Source: CAVXSP01 sp963724645 (GTDB taxonomy: Bacteria > Acidobacteriota > Vicinamibacteria > Vicinamibacterales > SCN-69-37). From it: a stretch of 64,000 bases of DNA. Each line of letters starts with the position of its first letter. Position 1 is the stretch's first letter. Positions 11,011 to 19,139 of this stretch are shown piece by piece. Location: NCBI GenBank assembly GCA_963724645.1, contig CAVRVJ010000001.1, positions 62,001-126,000 on the forward strand, in the 5' to 3' direction. The notes under the pieces were generated by a model, which was given only the letters and a program-made list of their open reading frames with translations, ran no database searches and was not told the origin of the DNA. Position numbers and translations under genes: made by a program.

Positions 11011-11043
11011 GAGGACCGCCCGGACCACATCCGGGCGGTCCTC
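11011..11043 (-). terminator. perfect 14-bp hairpin, probable terminator of the STAS gene
   Basis: GAGGACCGCCCGGA at 11011-11024 is the exact reverse complement of 11030-11043, with a 5-base loop. It lies 18 bases beyond the 3' end of the minus-strand STAS gene. Only a short T-poor tail follows on the minus strand, so Rho-independent function is likely but not certain. Confidence 0.6.
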
Positions 11044-11060
11044 CGTGTCGAGTGCCGCGT

Positions 11061-11477
11061 TCACGCGCGATGGAGAAAGCGGTGGATCATCGCGAGCGAC
11101 ATCAGCGAGGGCTGCGGAGACTTGAGGCCGACATCGGCCGGGGCTGCTCCGCCCACGGCCTCCTCGACCGTGTCGCAGGCATCGAACACCGTGAGCAGGC
11201 GCGCGATCACAACCAGATCGTGGATGCGTTTTGTGATGCAGGCGAGTTTGAAGACGGCACCGGCCTGACGCAGCGCCATATGGGCGTCGACGAGCGCCCC
11301 GAGTCCGGCCAGGTCCACGGAGGGCACGCGGCTGAGGTTTGCCACAACCTGCTGGACACCCTCCGCACAAAGCCCGCGCATCGTGGACTCCAGCGTCTCG
11401 ACCGCCTTCCTCCCCGCGACTGGACCATGAAAGTCCAGAACAACCACATCGCCGAACTGACGTTTCGTGATTCGCAT
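11061..11477 (-). CDS. STAS-domain protein (anti-sigma-factor-antagonist-like)
   Basis: 138 residues from the ATG at 11477, with AAGGGAG ten bases upstream; an upstream in-frame extension has no ribosome site and is rejected. The STAS fold is clear: strand VVVLDFHG, then a helix with ETLESTMRGL, then VVANLSRVPSVDLAGLGALV. Canonical SpoIIAA-type antagonists carry a phosphorylatable Ser in DSSGL. Here the equivalent is DLAGL, so that Ser is absent and kinase control of the usual kind is unlikely. The last 25 residues form a hydrophobic tail. The gene is next to the ECF sigma factor on the same strand but separated by a terminator-like hairpin, so it is probably a separate unit. Confidence 0.78.
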   Translation of the reverse strand: MRITKRQFGDVVVLDFHGPVAGRKAVETLESTMRGLCAEGVQQVVANLSRVPSVDLAGLGALVDAHMALRQAGAVFKLACITKRIHDLVVIARLLTVFDACDTVEEAVGGAAPADVGLKSPQPSLMSLAMIHRFLHRA

Positions 11478-11592
11478 GCGCCTGCTCCCTTCGGTATTCG
11501 TCGCTGAAAGCAACGACACTTCAGGTAACGACGCCGCGCGTGAAGCTGAACAAGTGGACGCGAGAAGCGCCTCAGAGGCAGTGAGAACGGCC

Positions 11593-11844
11593 CTAGCCTG
11601 CGGCCGTCCGCGGGTACGATTTCCTGGGACGGACACGTCTCACGGGCGCCCCCTCCTCATCCTCTTCCTCTTGCCCTTCCGGGCCGGCGCTCGCGGCGGG
11701 CTCCTCCGTGGCCCGCTCCTCGAGGAGCTCGCGCTCTGCCTGGAGCCAATCCTCGAGGTGGAATCCGTCGACGGCGCCGCGCGCCTGGAATCGGAAGTAC
11801 GCGCGTTCGGCGATGTCCTGCTGGGACGGGAGTGCGGTGATCAT
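11593..11844 (-). CDS. DUF2934 domain protein
   Basis: 83 residues from the ATG at 11844, preceded by CGGAGGACCTC, a good ribosome site that fixes the start. The N-terminal half matches the short DUF2934 domain: IAERAYFRFQARG followed by HLEDWLQAEREL. The rest is an acidic stretch (GQEEEDEEG) followed by a basic tail. The function of DUF2934 proteins is unknown; they are common as small cytosolic proteins in Acidobacteria and Proteobacteria. It lies 115 bases upstream of the STAS gene on the same strand. Confidence 0.75.
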   Translation of the reverse strand: MITALPSQQDIAERAYFRFQARGAVDGFHLEDWLQAERELLEERATEEPAASAGPEGQEEEDEEGAPVRRVRPRKSYPRTAAG

Positions 11845-12215
11845 GAGGTCCTCCGTTCGATGAGCGAGCATGCACTTCTGAACGTACGCCCTCCACGTGT
11901 CGAGTCCGTGACGGCCTGGTAAAGCTTCTGATCCGGACCAGAGTTTTCAGCATGTTGTCGGTCTCGTTACCGAGATGTCATGGCCGGACGCTACGCTACG
12001 AAAGGTCTGCTTCCGTCAGGACTCGACGGTGGGCGGTTGGGGATGTTGGCGCGCCGCGGACGGGATCGTTCACGCCGCATCGATTGCACGACCTCAACCG
12101 GCCAACCGGCGAGTCCGGCGTCCGTTCGTCGCGCCACACCTCACAGCCCCTCGTTCCTTCTCGCCTCGTGACGGGGCAAGCCCGTCGATTTGACCCGAGT
12201 GAAACGTTGCGCTCG
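11845..12215. other. non-coding interval of about 370 bases
   Basis: No open frame with gene-like composition or recognisable homology was seen on either strand between the DUF2934 start and the aminotransferase relic. It probably holds the DUF2934 promoter; no motif could be assigned with confidence. Confidence 0.4.
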
Positions 12216-12280
12216 TGAAATCGTTACGTTCGCCGTGCACACTGTGCGTGGATGCCTACCACAAGGGCGGGACTCGCGTA

Positions 12281-12596
12281 GATGCCGCGGCGGTGCTGGT
12301 CAATCCCGTGCAGGCGTTCCATCCCAACTCGCCGCCGCCCAACGAACGCCATTCTGCTGACGAGCGACGCACGGACGGCCAGCGAATCGAGCCGGCCGTA
12401 CGCCGCGTGGCTGCGCGAACTCGCGGCCGTATGCCGGACGTGCGGAGTGCCCTTGATCCTTGACGAGGTCTACACGGGATTCCGCCTGGTCCCGCGAAGC
12501 GCGCAGGAGTTCTTCGATGTCCGCGCAGACATGGTCGTATACGGCAAGACTGTGGCGGGCGGCATGCCGATCGGCGTGGTCTGCGGGACTTCCGGG
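12281..12596 (+). pseudogene. relic of a class III (glutamate-1-semialdehyde-type) aminotransferase
   Basis: Two overlapping frames join near 12345-12352 to give about 100 residues of a PLP enzyme. The first reads AAAVLVNPVQAFHPNSPPPN, the second LILDEVYTGFRLVPRSAQEF and then MVVYGKTVAGGMPIGVVCG. DEVYTGFR contains the Asp that pairs with the PLP pyridine nitrogen, and YGKTVAGG the Schiff-base Lys. Full enzymes are about 430 residues; the N-terminal half and the C-terminal third are missing, and there is no start. Homology ends abruptly at 12596, where a 17-base sequence begins that also occurs in the hairpin element near 25.1 kb. This is a dead fragment left by a rearrangement. Confidence 0.75.
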
Positions 12597-12619
12597 GTCA
12601 AGTCAAGTGACTTCTGGAA

Positions 12620-13804
12620 TTACTGGAGCGGCTGGATGCGTTCCCACGCGAAGGGTCCGAACGCATTCGAGCCCGCGGGGGCGTTTGCGCGGGGCGTAAT
12701 GGTCAGACGGAGCCACTCCAGCGGCTCGGTGCTGCCGTGCACGACGACGCGGTGGAAGTTCGGCACGTCGTATCCCGGGTGGTTGTCCCACGCGTCCTGG
12801 GTATAGTCGATGGCCGAGGGGATCGAGTTGCACGCCACGGTGCCTGTGCCAGTGCTCGCCTCGAAGACGCAGGGCTGCCCGTGCTTGAGCGGGTTGTCAG
12901 AGCGGTAGTGATGCGAGTCGCCGTTGAAGAGCAGCACCGGCTGGCGGAACGCCAGCGTGTGAGCGGCGATGCTCCCGATCAATGACTCGTAGTTCGCGAG
13001 GTGCGCGACCGGCTTGCTATCCAGGTCCCACATGTCGGCCTGGAGCTGGATCACGACTCCCTCGACACCGTCTTTCTGCGCCTGCGCGAACGCGGCATTC
13101 AGCCAGTCCAGGTCCGCTTGTGTGCGCTGGGCGATCTCGTCGGTTTGAGCCTGGGTGCGAGCTTCACCGAACCAGTTGTCGCTGTCATTATTGGAACCGC
13201 CGGGGATGTTGATGGTCACGAACAACACCCCCGACTGCTCCCACATCACGTTTTCGACGTAGTTCGCGTCGGTCGGGTGGGCCCAGTCGTAGCTCTGCGC
13301 CTGGGTAATCACCTGCTTCTTGCGGCCGCCAAGGGAATATCCGGGGACGCCGAAGAAAATCGACCGGATGAGATCGAGGTTGGCAATCGGATCGCCGTCC
13401 GCGTAGTCGACCTGGAGATGGCCGCCCTCACCCGACTTGTGGCAGTCGGCCCACTCATTGTCCCCGGGCGTGTAGATGAGCGGGTCCTTGAAGGTGGTCC
13501 ACATATCGAAAATATCGCGATCGTAGGCCTCGGTGCAGTACTGCTTGCCTGAATGAATGTCGCCGACATGGAGGACGAGATCGACCTTGGGGTCGCCATT
13601 GATGGCCGCAATGAACGCCAGCGTCTTGTCGGTCTGGGTCGTATCGGTTGGGGTCAGGCCGTACGGCGAGTCGCCGTACACCGCGACGGTCAGCACGTTC
13701 TTGGAGTTGGCGTTGATAGGAGTGCCGTTCTGGGCGAGGATTCCCCCGCCGGCGAAGAGACCGGCCGCGAGAACCGCGGCAACTTTTCGTGTGCTGTGCA
13801 TCAT
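12620..13804 (-). CDS. secreted calcineurin-like metallophosphoesterase
   Basis: 394 residues from the ATG at 13804, preceded by AAGGGG on the minus strand. The signal peptide (residues 1-25) ends GGGILAQNG. Metal-binding motifs of the calcineurin-like fold are visible: VAVYGDSPYG near the N-terminus, VLHVGDIHSG, TPGDNEWADC, and LFNGDSHHYR near the C-terminus. This gives the usual order GDxxG, GDxH, GDNE, GDxHxY. It should hydrolyse phosphoester bonds outside the cytoplasm using two metal ions; the substrate is unknown. It stands alone, convergent with the aminotransferase relic. Confidence 0.82.
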   Translation of the reverse strand: MMHSTRKVAAVLAAGLFAGGGILAQNGTPINANSKNVLTVAVYGDSPYGLTPTDTTQTDKTLAFIAAINGDPKVDLVLHVGDIHSGKQYCTEAYDRDIFDMWTTFKDPLIYTPGDNEWADCHKSGEGGHLQVDYADGDPIANLDLIRSIFFGVPGYSLGGRKKQVITQAQSYDWAHPTDANYVENVMWEQSGVLFVTINIPGGSNNDSDNWFGEARTQAQTDEIAQRTQADLDWLNAAFAQAQKDGVEGVVIQLQADMWDLDSKPVAHLANYESLIGSIAAHTLAFRQPVLLFNGDSHHYRSDNPLKHGQPCVFEASTGTGTVACNSIPSAIDYTQDAWDNHPGYDVPNFHRVVVHGSTEPLEWLRLTITPRANAPAGSNAFGPFAWERIQPLQ

Positions 13805-14095
13805 CCATCCCCTTGGAAAGTTTAGACAGTCGGTACTGAAACCGCGAATTAGCGCCAACAGCATGGGTGCTTCTTATAACGACCTCGCTACGGCCATGCA
13901 ACAAGCGCGTAACATCGCATTTCTCCGGGCGCGCGGGAAAAACATCAGCGTGAGTGAAATTTTCGAGGGCGCCCCGCCCGATCATCCGCGCCACACGCTG
14001 ACTGCTGACCGCGTGCGCCGCCTCCGTCACGCAGCCGCATGGCGGTATGCGGCTTGCTTCACCCTGCAGGGATGAGCCACGGCAGGAGACTGGTC

Positions 14096-16006
14096 ATGAG
14101 TCAGCGATCCGGGAACGAGTTCGGCCGGTTGATCGGCGAGTTCGAGAGCATCCGCGACGACATGCTGCGGATGGTCGAGGAGTCCGCCGACCTGCTCCGC
14201 GACGTGCACCCGCAGCACCAACCGAGCGCGCGAAACCTCCTCCACTACCTGGCCCTTCGGAGCTGCGATCTTCGTCCCGTGCAGGCGCGTCTCGCCGCCG
14301 CCGGGCTGTCGTCGCTCGGCCGTGCCGAGTCGCACGTCCTGGCCACGGTCGAGAAAGTCCTCTCCGTGCTACGGACCTTGTCCGGCCGCCGGGGCACCGA
14401 GGAACCTCACAGCCCAGACGAAGTGGACCAGGCGGCGGGCCGGCGGCTGCTCGACCTGCACACCGAGGCCGTGCTCGGTTCGCGTCCCGCCGGGCGCGGC
14501 GTGGCCATCATGGTGACGATGCCGGGCGAAGCCGCCGGCGACTTCACCCTGGTCGCTCAACTGCTGAAGCAGGGCATGGACTGCATGCGGATCAACTGCG
14601 CGCACGACAGCGCCGATGAGTGGAGGCGCATGATTGAGCACCTCCGCCGGGCCGAGGAACACAACGGCCGGTCCTGCCGAATCCTGATGGATCTGGCGGG
14701 CCCCAAGGTCCGTACGGGCCCGCTGGAGGCGGGCCCCGCGGTGGTCAAGTTTCGCCCGAAGCGCGACCCGTGCGGCCGGGTCCTCGAGCCGGCGCACGTG
14801 TGGCTGTTCGACGAAGAGCGACCGCGCACTGCCCCGACGCCGGCCGAGGCCTCGCTGCCAGTACCTGGTGCGTGGCTGCGAGGTCTCGACCGCGGCGACA
14901 CGATTCAGTTCGTCGACGCGCGCGGCGCTGCCCGCGCCCTTCAGGTCATCGCGGTCAGCGGCGAAGGCTGCTGGGCAGAATCGCTCAAGACCTGTTACGT
15001 CGAGCCCGGGACCGTGCTCCGCGTCGACCGCGCCCCGGGCGCCGAGGCTGCCGATCTCCCGGTCCCCGAGGCTCGAGTTGGTGCGCTGCCCGCACGCGAG
15101 ATGCCGCTCACGCTCGTCAACGGCGATGAACTGATCGTCACACGATCGACGGTCGCGGGCCGCAACGCGGTTCGAGACGAACGCAGCCGTGTGCTGATCC
15201 CCGCGTCTATCGGCTGCACGGCCGATCAGATCTTCGAGGACGTGCGCGCAGGCGATCAGATCTGGTTCGACGACGGCAAGATTGGCGGCGTCGTCGATCG
15301 TCGCGAACCGGACCGGCTGCACGTCCGCATCACGCGGACGAGGGCCAAAGGGGCCCGGCTGGCAAGTGAAAAAGGCATCAACCTGCCGGACACGGAGCTG
15401 AGATTACAGGCGATCACGGCCAAGGATCGCGAAGACCTGGCGTTTGTGAGCCGCCATGCGGACCTGGTCGCGCTGTCGTTCGTCAATTCGGCCGAGGACG
15501 TCCGCGAACTCCGGTCACTGCTCGAGCCGCTTGGCGACGCGCAGCCGGCGATCGTGCTCAAGATCGAAACGCGCCGCGGCTTCCAGAATCTCCCGGCGAT
15601 GCTGCTCGAAGCGATGAAATCGCCCCGCTGCGCCGTCATGATCGCGCGCGGCGACCTCGCCGTTGAATGCGGTTTCGAGCGAATGGCGGAAGTACAGGAA
15701 GAGATCTTGTGGCTTTGCGAAGCCGCACACGTGCCGGTGATCTGGGCGACCCAGGTGCTCGAGACCCTCGCCAAGGAAGGCCTGCCATCGCGAGCCGAAG
15801 TGACCGATGCCGCCATGGCGCACCGCGCGGAGTGCGTGATGCTGAACAAGGGTCCGTACATTCTGCAGGCGGTGAAAGTGCTCGACGACATTCTGCGCAG
15901 AATGCACGGCCATCAGGCCAAGAAAACCTCAATGCTCCGGGAACTGCGACTGGTCTCGAGTTTCCGGAAAGCCCGTCAGGCCGGCCGAGCTCCTGTAGGA
16001 GCATGA
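14096..16006 (+). CDS. pyruvate kinase-like protein with long N-terminal extension
   Basis: 636 residues from the ATG at 14096, with GGAG eight bases upstream; an ATG at 14072 is an alternative. Residues 1-140 are a helical extension not present in normal pyruvate kinase. The barrel then shows MRINCAHD, LMDLAGPKVRTG, VLKIETRRGF, MIARGDLAVECG and WATQVLE, including the substrate-binding Lys/Glu pair. The classical VMLSGETA loop is replaced by VMLNKGPYI, and the C-terminal allosteric domain is missing. Canonical enzymes have about 470 residues and convert phosphoenolpyruvate plus ADP to pyruvate plus ATP. This one also has an enlarged B-domain region (about 230-400). It is a divergent type whose activity should not be taken for granted. 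No operon partner is evident. Confidence 0.8.
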   Translation: MSQRSGNEFGRLIGEFESIRDDMLRMVEESADLLRDVHPQHQPSARNLLHYLALRSCDLRPVQARLAAAGLSSLGRAESHVLATVEKVLSVLRTLSGRRGTEEPHSPDEVDQAAGRRLLDLHTEAVLGSRPAGRGVAIMVTMPGEAAGDFTLVAQLLKQGMDCMRINCAHDSADEWRRMIEHLRRAEEHNGRSCRILMDLAGPKVRTGPLEAGPAVVKFRPKRDPCGRVLEPAHVWLFDEERPRTAPTPAEASLPVPGAWLRGLDRGDTIQFVDARGAARALQVIAVSGEGCWAESLKTCYVEPGTVLRVDRAPGAEAADLPVPEARVGALPAREMPLTLVNGDELIVTRSTVAGRNAVRDERSRVLIPASIGCTADQIFEDVRAGDQIWFDDGKIGGVVDRREPDRLHVRITRTRAKGARLASEKGINLPDTELRLQAITAKDREDLAFVSRHADLVALSFVNSAEDVRELRSLLEPLGDAQPAIVLKIETRRGFQNLPAMLLEAMKSPRCAVMIARGDLAVECGFERMAEVQEEILWLCEAAHVPVIWATQVLETLAKEGLPSRAEVTDAAMAHRAECVMLNKGPYILQAVKVLDDILRRMHGHQAKKTSMLRELRLVSSFRKARQAGRAPVGA

Positions 16007-16150
16007 GCGAGAAATTGGCGCGGGGTTCGACACGCGATCGTTGCATCGATGTAAACGAAAATGTGATTCTGCCGCTACACCACTGCGACATCGGCTCGAT
16101 ATTCTCCGGGGTTGATGCGAGTCGTTTCGATTCGCTCGAGCGGAGGTGTC

Positions 16151-17767
16151 ATGAAGATGTACAGAACACTGTGGACGTGCCTGGCGGCGGCTGGTGCAGT
16201 CACCCTTGCCGGAAGCCTCACGACTCTGGCGCAAGGCGGTCACGCTGCCGAGAAGATCGATGAGGGCGTCCCGTATGCAAACCCTCACAATCCGCTGACA
16301 ATTTTCCCGACGATCGTGGCGCCGGGATTCTCGTTGGCACTCGTCGCGCAAGGCAGCGACGTGCTGGAGAACCCGTGCGGCTCCACGATCACGACATTCG
16401 GGTTTCTGGGGAATGGGACCAAGACCGAACCCGATGAGAACACGTACGTCGTCTTCGACCACAACCCCGGCGGCCCGACGCCCGGATACGACTATGGCCG
16501 GCGGTTCTTGTATCAGGGACATGAGAACGGCTCGCCGTTCGCGTACATCACGCGCGTCAACCTCGACGTGACGAGTCCCGCGCATCGCATCACGCTCATC
16601 CCGCCGGCCAATCCGACGACCTGCCAGACCGGCTTTGGATCAATCGATGGATCGACGTGGAACCCCTTCACGAAGACCCTGCTTTTCACTCAGGAGCGCT
16701 CATCATCGTCGTTTGCGCCGGCCGACCTCCCGAGCTGGGGCGGGGTCATTCAAGTCACACCTGACTGGCCGCCCGTCGTCACGACGCTCGACGGGATTCT
16801 CGGAAAGGCGGGCTACGAAGGGATCCACCCGGGTGACCGCGGCAACCTGATCCTCATCGAAGACGTCGGTGGGAAGACCGTGCGCGTGGATCCGGCGGAT
16901 CCGACCAGCCCTTCGGCGGCCCGACAGCCGAATTCCTTCGTCTACAAATTCGTCCCGAACGACGCAGCGGATTTATCGGCCGGCGGCACTCTGTACGCGC
17001 TTCAGGTCTCGATCGACGGAACGCCGATCACGTTTCACGGCGGCACCAATCCCAGCGTTGCCGACGCCAACCTGGACATCTTCTCGGACGCTCAATTGAG
17101 CCTGCATACCCTCGGGACGTCGTGGCCTGTCGTCTGGGTTCCAATCCACGACACGACGCGGGACGGCGTCGCGCCGTTCAATGCCAACCTTGCAGCGAAG
17201 CTGGCCGGCGCCACGCCGTTCAAGCGGCCGGAGAACGCGGAGTTCGTGCCGGGGTCCGGATTCAATTCGTTCGTGTTCGATGCCACTGGCGACACGAATG
17301 CCGATTCAGGGAATCGGCAGACGCTCGCGGCGCGCGGGGCGTGGGGCTCGATCTTCCGCGTCGATTTTCACGGGGCAAACCCCATCGGTACGATTGAGAT
17401 CCTGGTCCTCGGCGACGCTCAGCACGCGGCGTTCGACAACATCGCCTTCACCGACAACCATACGGTGCTGGCGGCCGAGGATCGCGGCGATCAACTGCAC
17501 GAGCAACTGAACCTGCTGGATTCGATTTGGGCATTCGACATTCGCGGCTTCGCGCCGCGCCGGTTCGTCGCGCTCGGCCGTGACGACATCGCGACGGCTG
17601 TCGATGTGGCCGGGGGCGAAGGCGACAATGAACCGACCGGTGTCCACGTGTCCGACGGTGCTTTATCAACACAGCAGCTCATCGGTAAGCCGATTTCACC
17701 GGAGGCTGCGCGATGGTTCTTCACGCAGCAGCATGGCCGAAACCAGGTGTTTGAGATCCTGCGTTGA
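16151..17767 (+). CDS. secreted PhoX-like (DUF839) protein
   Basis: 538 residues from the ATG at 16151, preceded by CGGAGGTGTC. The signal peptide (residues 1-27) ends LTTLAQGG. The body resembles the beta-propeller phosphatase PhoX/DUF839 group: TYVVFDHNPGG, FLYQGHENG, SIDGSTWNPFTKTLLFTQE, GYEGIHPGDRGNL and FVPGSGFNSFVFDATGD are the kinds of acidic, calcium/iron-binding turns found there. It probably acts in the periplasm or outside the cell on phosphate esters, but the substrate is not shown. Monocistronic, with a strong hairpin terminator immediately after the stop. Confidence 0.7.
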   Translation: MKMYRTLWTCLAAAGAVTLAGSLTTLAQGGHAAEKIDEGVPYANPHNPLTIFPTIVAPGFSLALVAQGSDVLENPCGSTITTFGFLGNGTKTEPDENTYVVFDHNPGGPTPGYDYGRRFLYQGHENGSPFAYITRVNLDVTSPAHRITLIPPANPTTCQTGFGSIDGSTWNPFTKTLLFTQERSSSSFAPADLPSWGGVIQVTPDWPPVVTTLDGILGKAGYEGIHPGDRGNLILIEDVGGKTVRVDPADPTSPSAARQPNSFVYKFVPNDAADLSAGGTLYALQVSIDGTPITFHGGTNPSVADANLDIFSDAQLSLHTLGTSWPVVWVPIHDTTRDGVAPFNANLAAKLAGATPFKRPENAEFVPGSGFNSFVFDATGDTNADSGNRQTLAARGAWGSIFRVDFHGANPIGTIEILVLGDAQHAAFDNIAFTDNHTVLAAEDRGDQLHEQLNLLDSIWAFDIRGFAPRRFVALGRDDIATAVDVAGGEGDNEPTGVHVSDGALSTQQLIGKPISPEAARWFFTQQHGRNQVFEILR

Positions 17768-17771
17768 GGAC

Positions 17772-17808
17772 GCGCTCGGGGCCCGTCTCGAGGACGGGCC
17801 CCGAGCGC
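17772..17808 (+). terminator. perfect 16-bp hairpin terminator
   Basis: GCGCTCGGGGCCCGTC at 17772-17787 pairs exactly with 17793-17808 across a 5-base loop, starting 5 bases after the PhoX-like stop codon and followed by CTGTTTC. It can serve as terminator for that gene and, being symmetrical, also for the convergent ankyrin gene. Confidence 0.75.
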
Positions 17809-17860
17809 CTGTTTCATGGCCTTCCGCCGCTGTAGACGCGCTATCCCTTCCGCGGCGGGT

Positions 17861-18487
17861 TTACCGGCCTGCCATCACCGGCTGAGCACCAGCTTCCAAC
17901 AACAGGGCCACGATCGCGGCCTGTTGCTCCCGGGCCCGTTTCGAGCCGGTCCCGCCACGTCCGGTGTCGTAAACCGCGAGAACGTAAGGAGTTGACCCGT
18001 TCTTGTTCCTGGCGTGCACGTCGCTGCCTCCACGCAGCAAGGCTCGGACTGCCGCGGCCGATCGTGTTCGGACGGCCCTGTGCAGCGGCGTCGCGCCGTT
18101 CGCATCGACGGCATGCGGATTCGCCCCGGCCGAGAGGAGGCACTTGATCGCCTCGGCCTGCGCCTGGGGATTCCAACGATTGGCGTCCGCAGCGTAGTGA
18201 AGCGGCTCGGCGCCCCGCCGATTCTTCGCGTCGAGAGCGGCGCCGCTGCGCACCAGGAGCTCGATGCTCGAGCGGCGAAACGCGGCGGCGGCGACGTGCA
18301 GCGCCGTGTCTCCCTGGTAGACATAATGGACAATTTCCCGGCAGAAGAAATCCTGCGCGTGGCGTCGCGTCGCACCAACGCCAAACGCTCGAGTCGCCAG
18401 ACCCGGGTCGGCCGACAACAGGCGCGAGGCCACGTCGATCTTGCCGTCGATCACCGCGCGGATCAATCTCGAGAAGGTCCCATCCAT
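17861..18487 (-). CDS. ankyrin-repeat protein
   Basis: 208 residues from the ATG at 18487. At least four ankyrin repeats are visible, with the typical GxTALHxAA and GADxxAxDxxGxTPLHxA pattern: GDTALHVAAAAF, GAEPLHYAAD, GANPHAVDANGATPLHRAVR and NGSTPYVLAVYD. There is no signal peptide or membrane helix, so it is probably a cytosolic protein-binding scaffold. An upstream in-frame extension to 18580 lacks a ribosome site. It is divergent from the DinB gene and convergent with the PhoX-like gene. Partner unknown. Confidence 0.78.
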   Translation of the reverse strand: MDGTFSRLIRAVIDGKIDVASRLLSADPGLATRAFGVGATRRHAQDFFCREIVHYVYQGDTALHVAAAAFRRSSIELLVRSGAALDAKNRRGAEPLHYAADANRWNPQAQAEAIKCLLSAGANPHAVDANGATPLHRAVRTRSAAAVRALLRGGSDVHARNKNGSTPYVLAVYDTGRGGTGSKRAREQQAAIVALLLEAGAQPVMAGR

Positions 18488-18597
18488 GGCCGCCTGCGTC
18501 GTGTTCAGTATTGGACGGGCGCGCCCCCGAAACAAGCAAGCATCCAAACCACTGCGCGGAGTAAGATCATCGACTCGCAACCACAGGAGGTCCGTTC

Positions 18598-19111
18598 ATG
18601 ACCACACAGACGATACCCACTCCGAAGGAGCAGTTTCTTGGCGCCTACGATCAGGAACACGCCACGACGATGAAGGTGCTTCGCGCGTACCCCGAGGATA
18701 AGTGGGATTCTGCGTCCGCACAAGATGTGCAAGACTGCCCGCGAACTCGCGTGGATGTTCGTATTGGAGCAGGGGTTGTGTGAGAAGGCTCTGACGACCG
18801 GCTTCGACTGGTCCGCTGCGCCATCGATGCCGCCGGCGCCTGACTCGACCGACGCGCTGCTGGCGGCGCTCGACCAGGCACACGGCCGGGTCGCCACGCT
18901 GGTCCGCAATCTGCCCGACGATCAGTTGTCCAAGACGGTCAAGTTCTTCACGGGACCGAAGACTCTCGGCGACGTCTCACTCATGCCGTTCTTGTGGATG
19001 GTCCTCTGCGATCAGATCCACCATCGCGGACAGTTCTCGATCTATCTGCGGATGGCCGACGGCAAAGTCCCGTCCATCTACGGACCAACAGCCGACGAAC
19101 CCTGGAACTGA
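18598..19111 (+). CDS. DinB-family protein (one frameshift)
   Basis: The start ATG at 18598 follows AGGAGGTCC. The N-terminal piece reads to KWD and then loses frame at 18708-18709. Removing one T there gives KWDLRPHKMCKTARELAWM, which is how DinB proteins continue. The remaining protein (about 170 residues) has the DinB four-helix pattern with DQIHHRGQFSIYLR near the C-terminus, whose His residues bind a divalent metal. Members are thiol-dependent transferases or damage-inducible proteins of varied role. The TGA at 18781 that truncates the uncorrected frame is therefore probably an artefact. Confidence 0.8.
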
Positions 19112-19139
19112 TCTTCGCGCGTGTGTGAGGACGAAGGTC

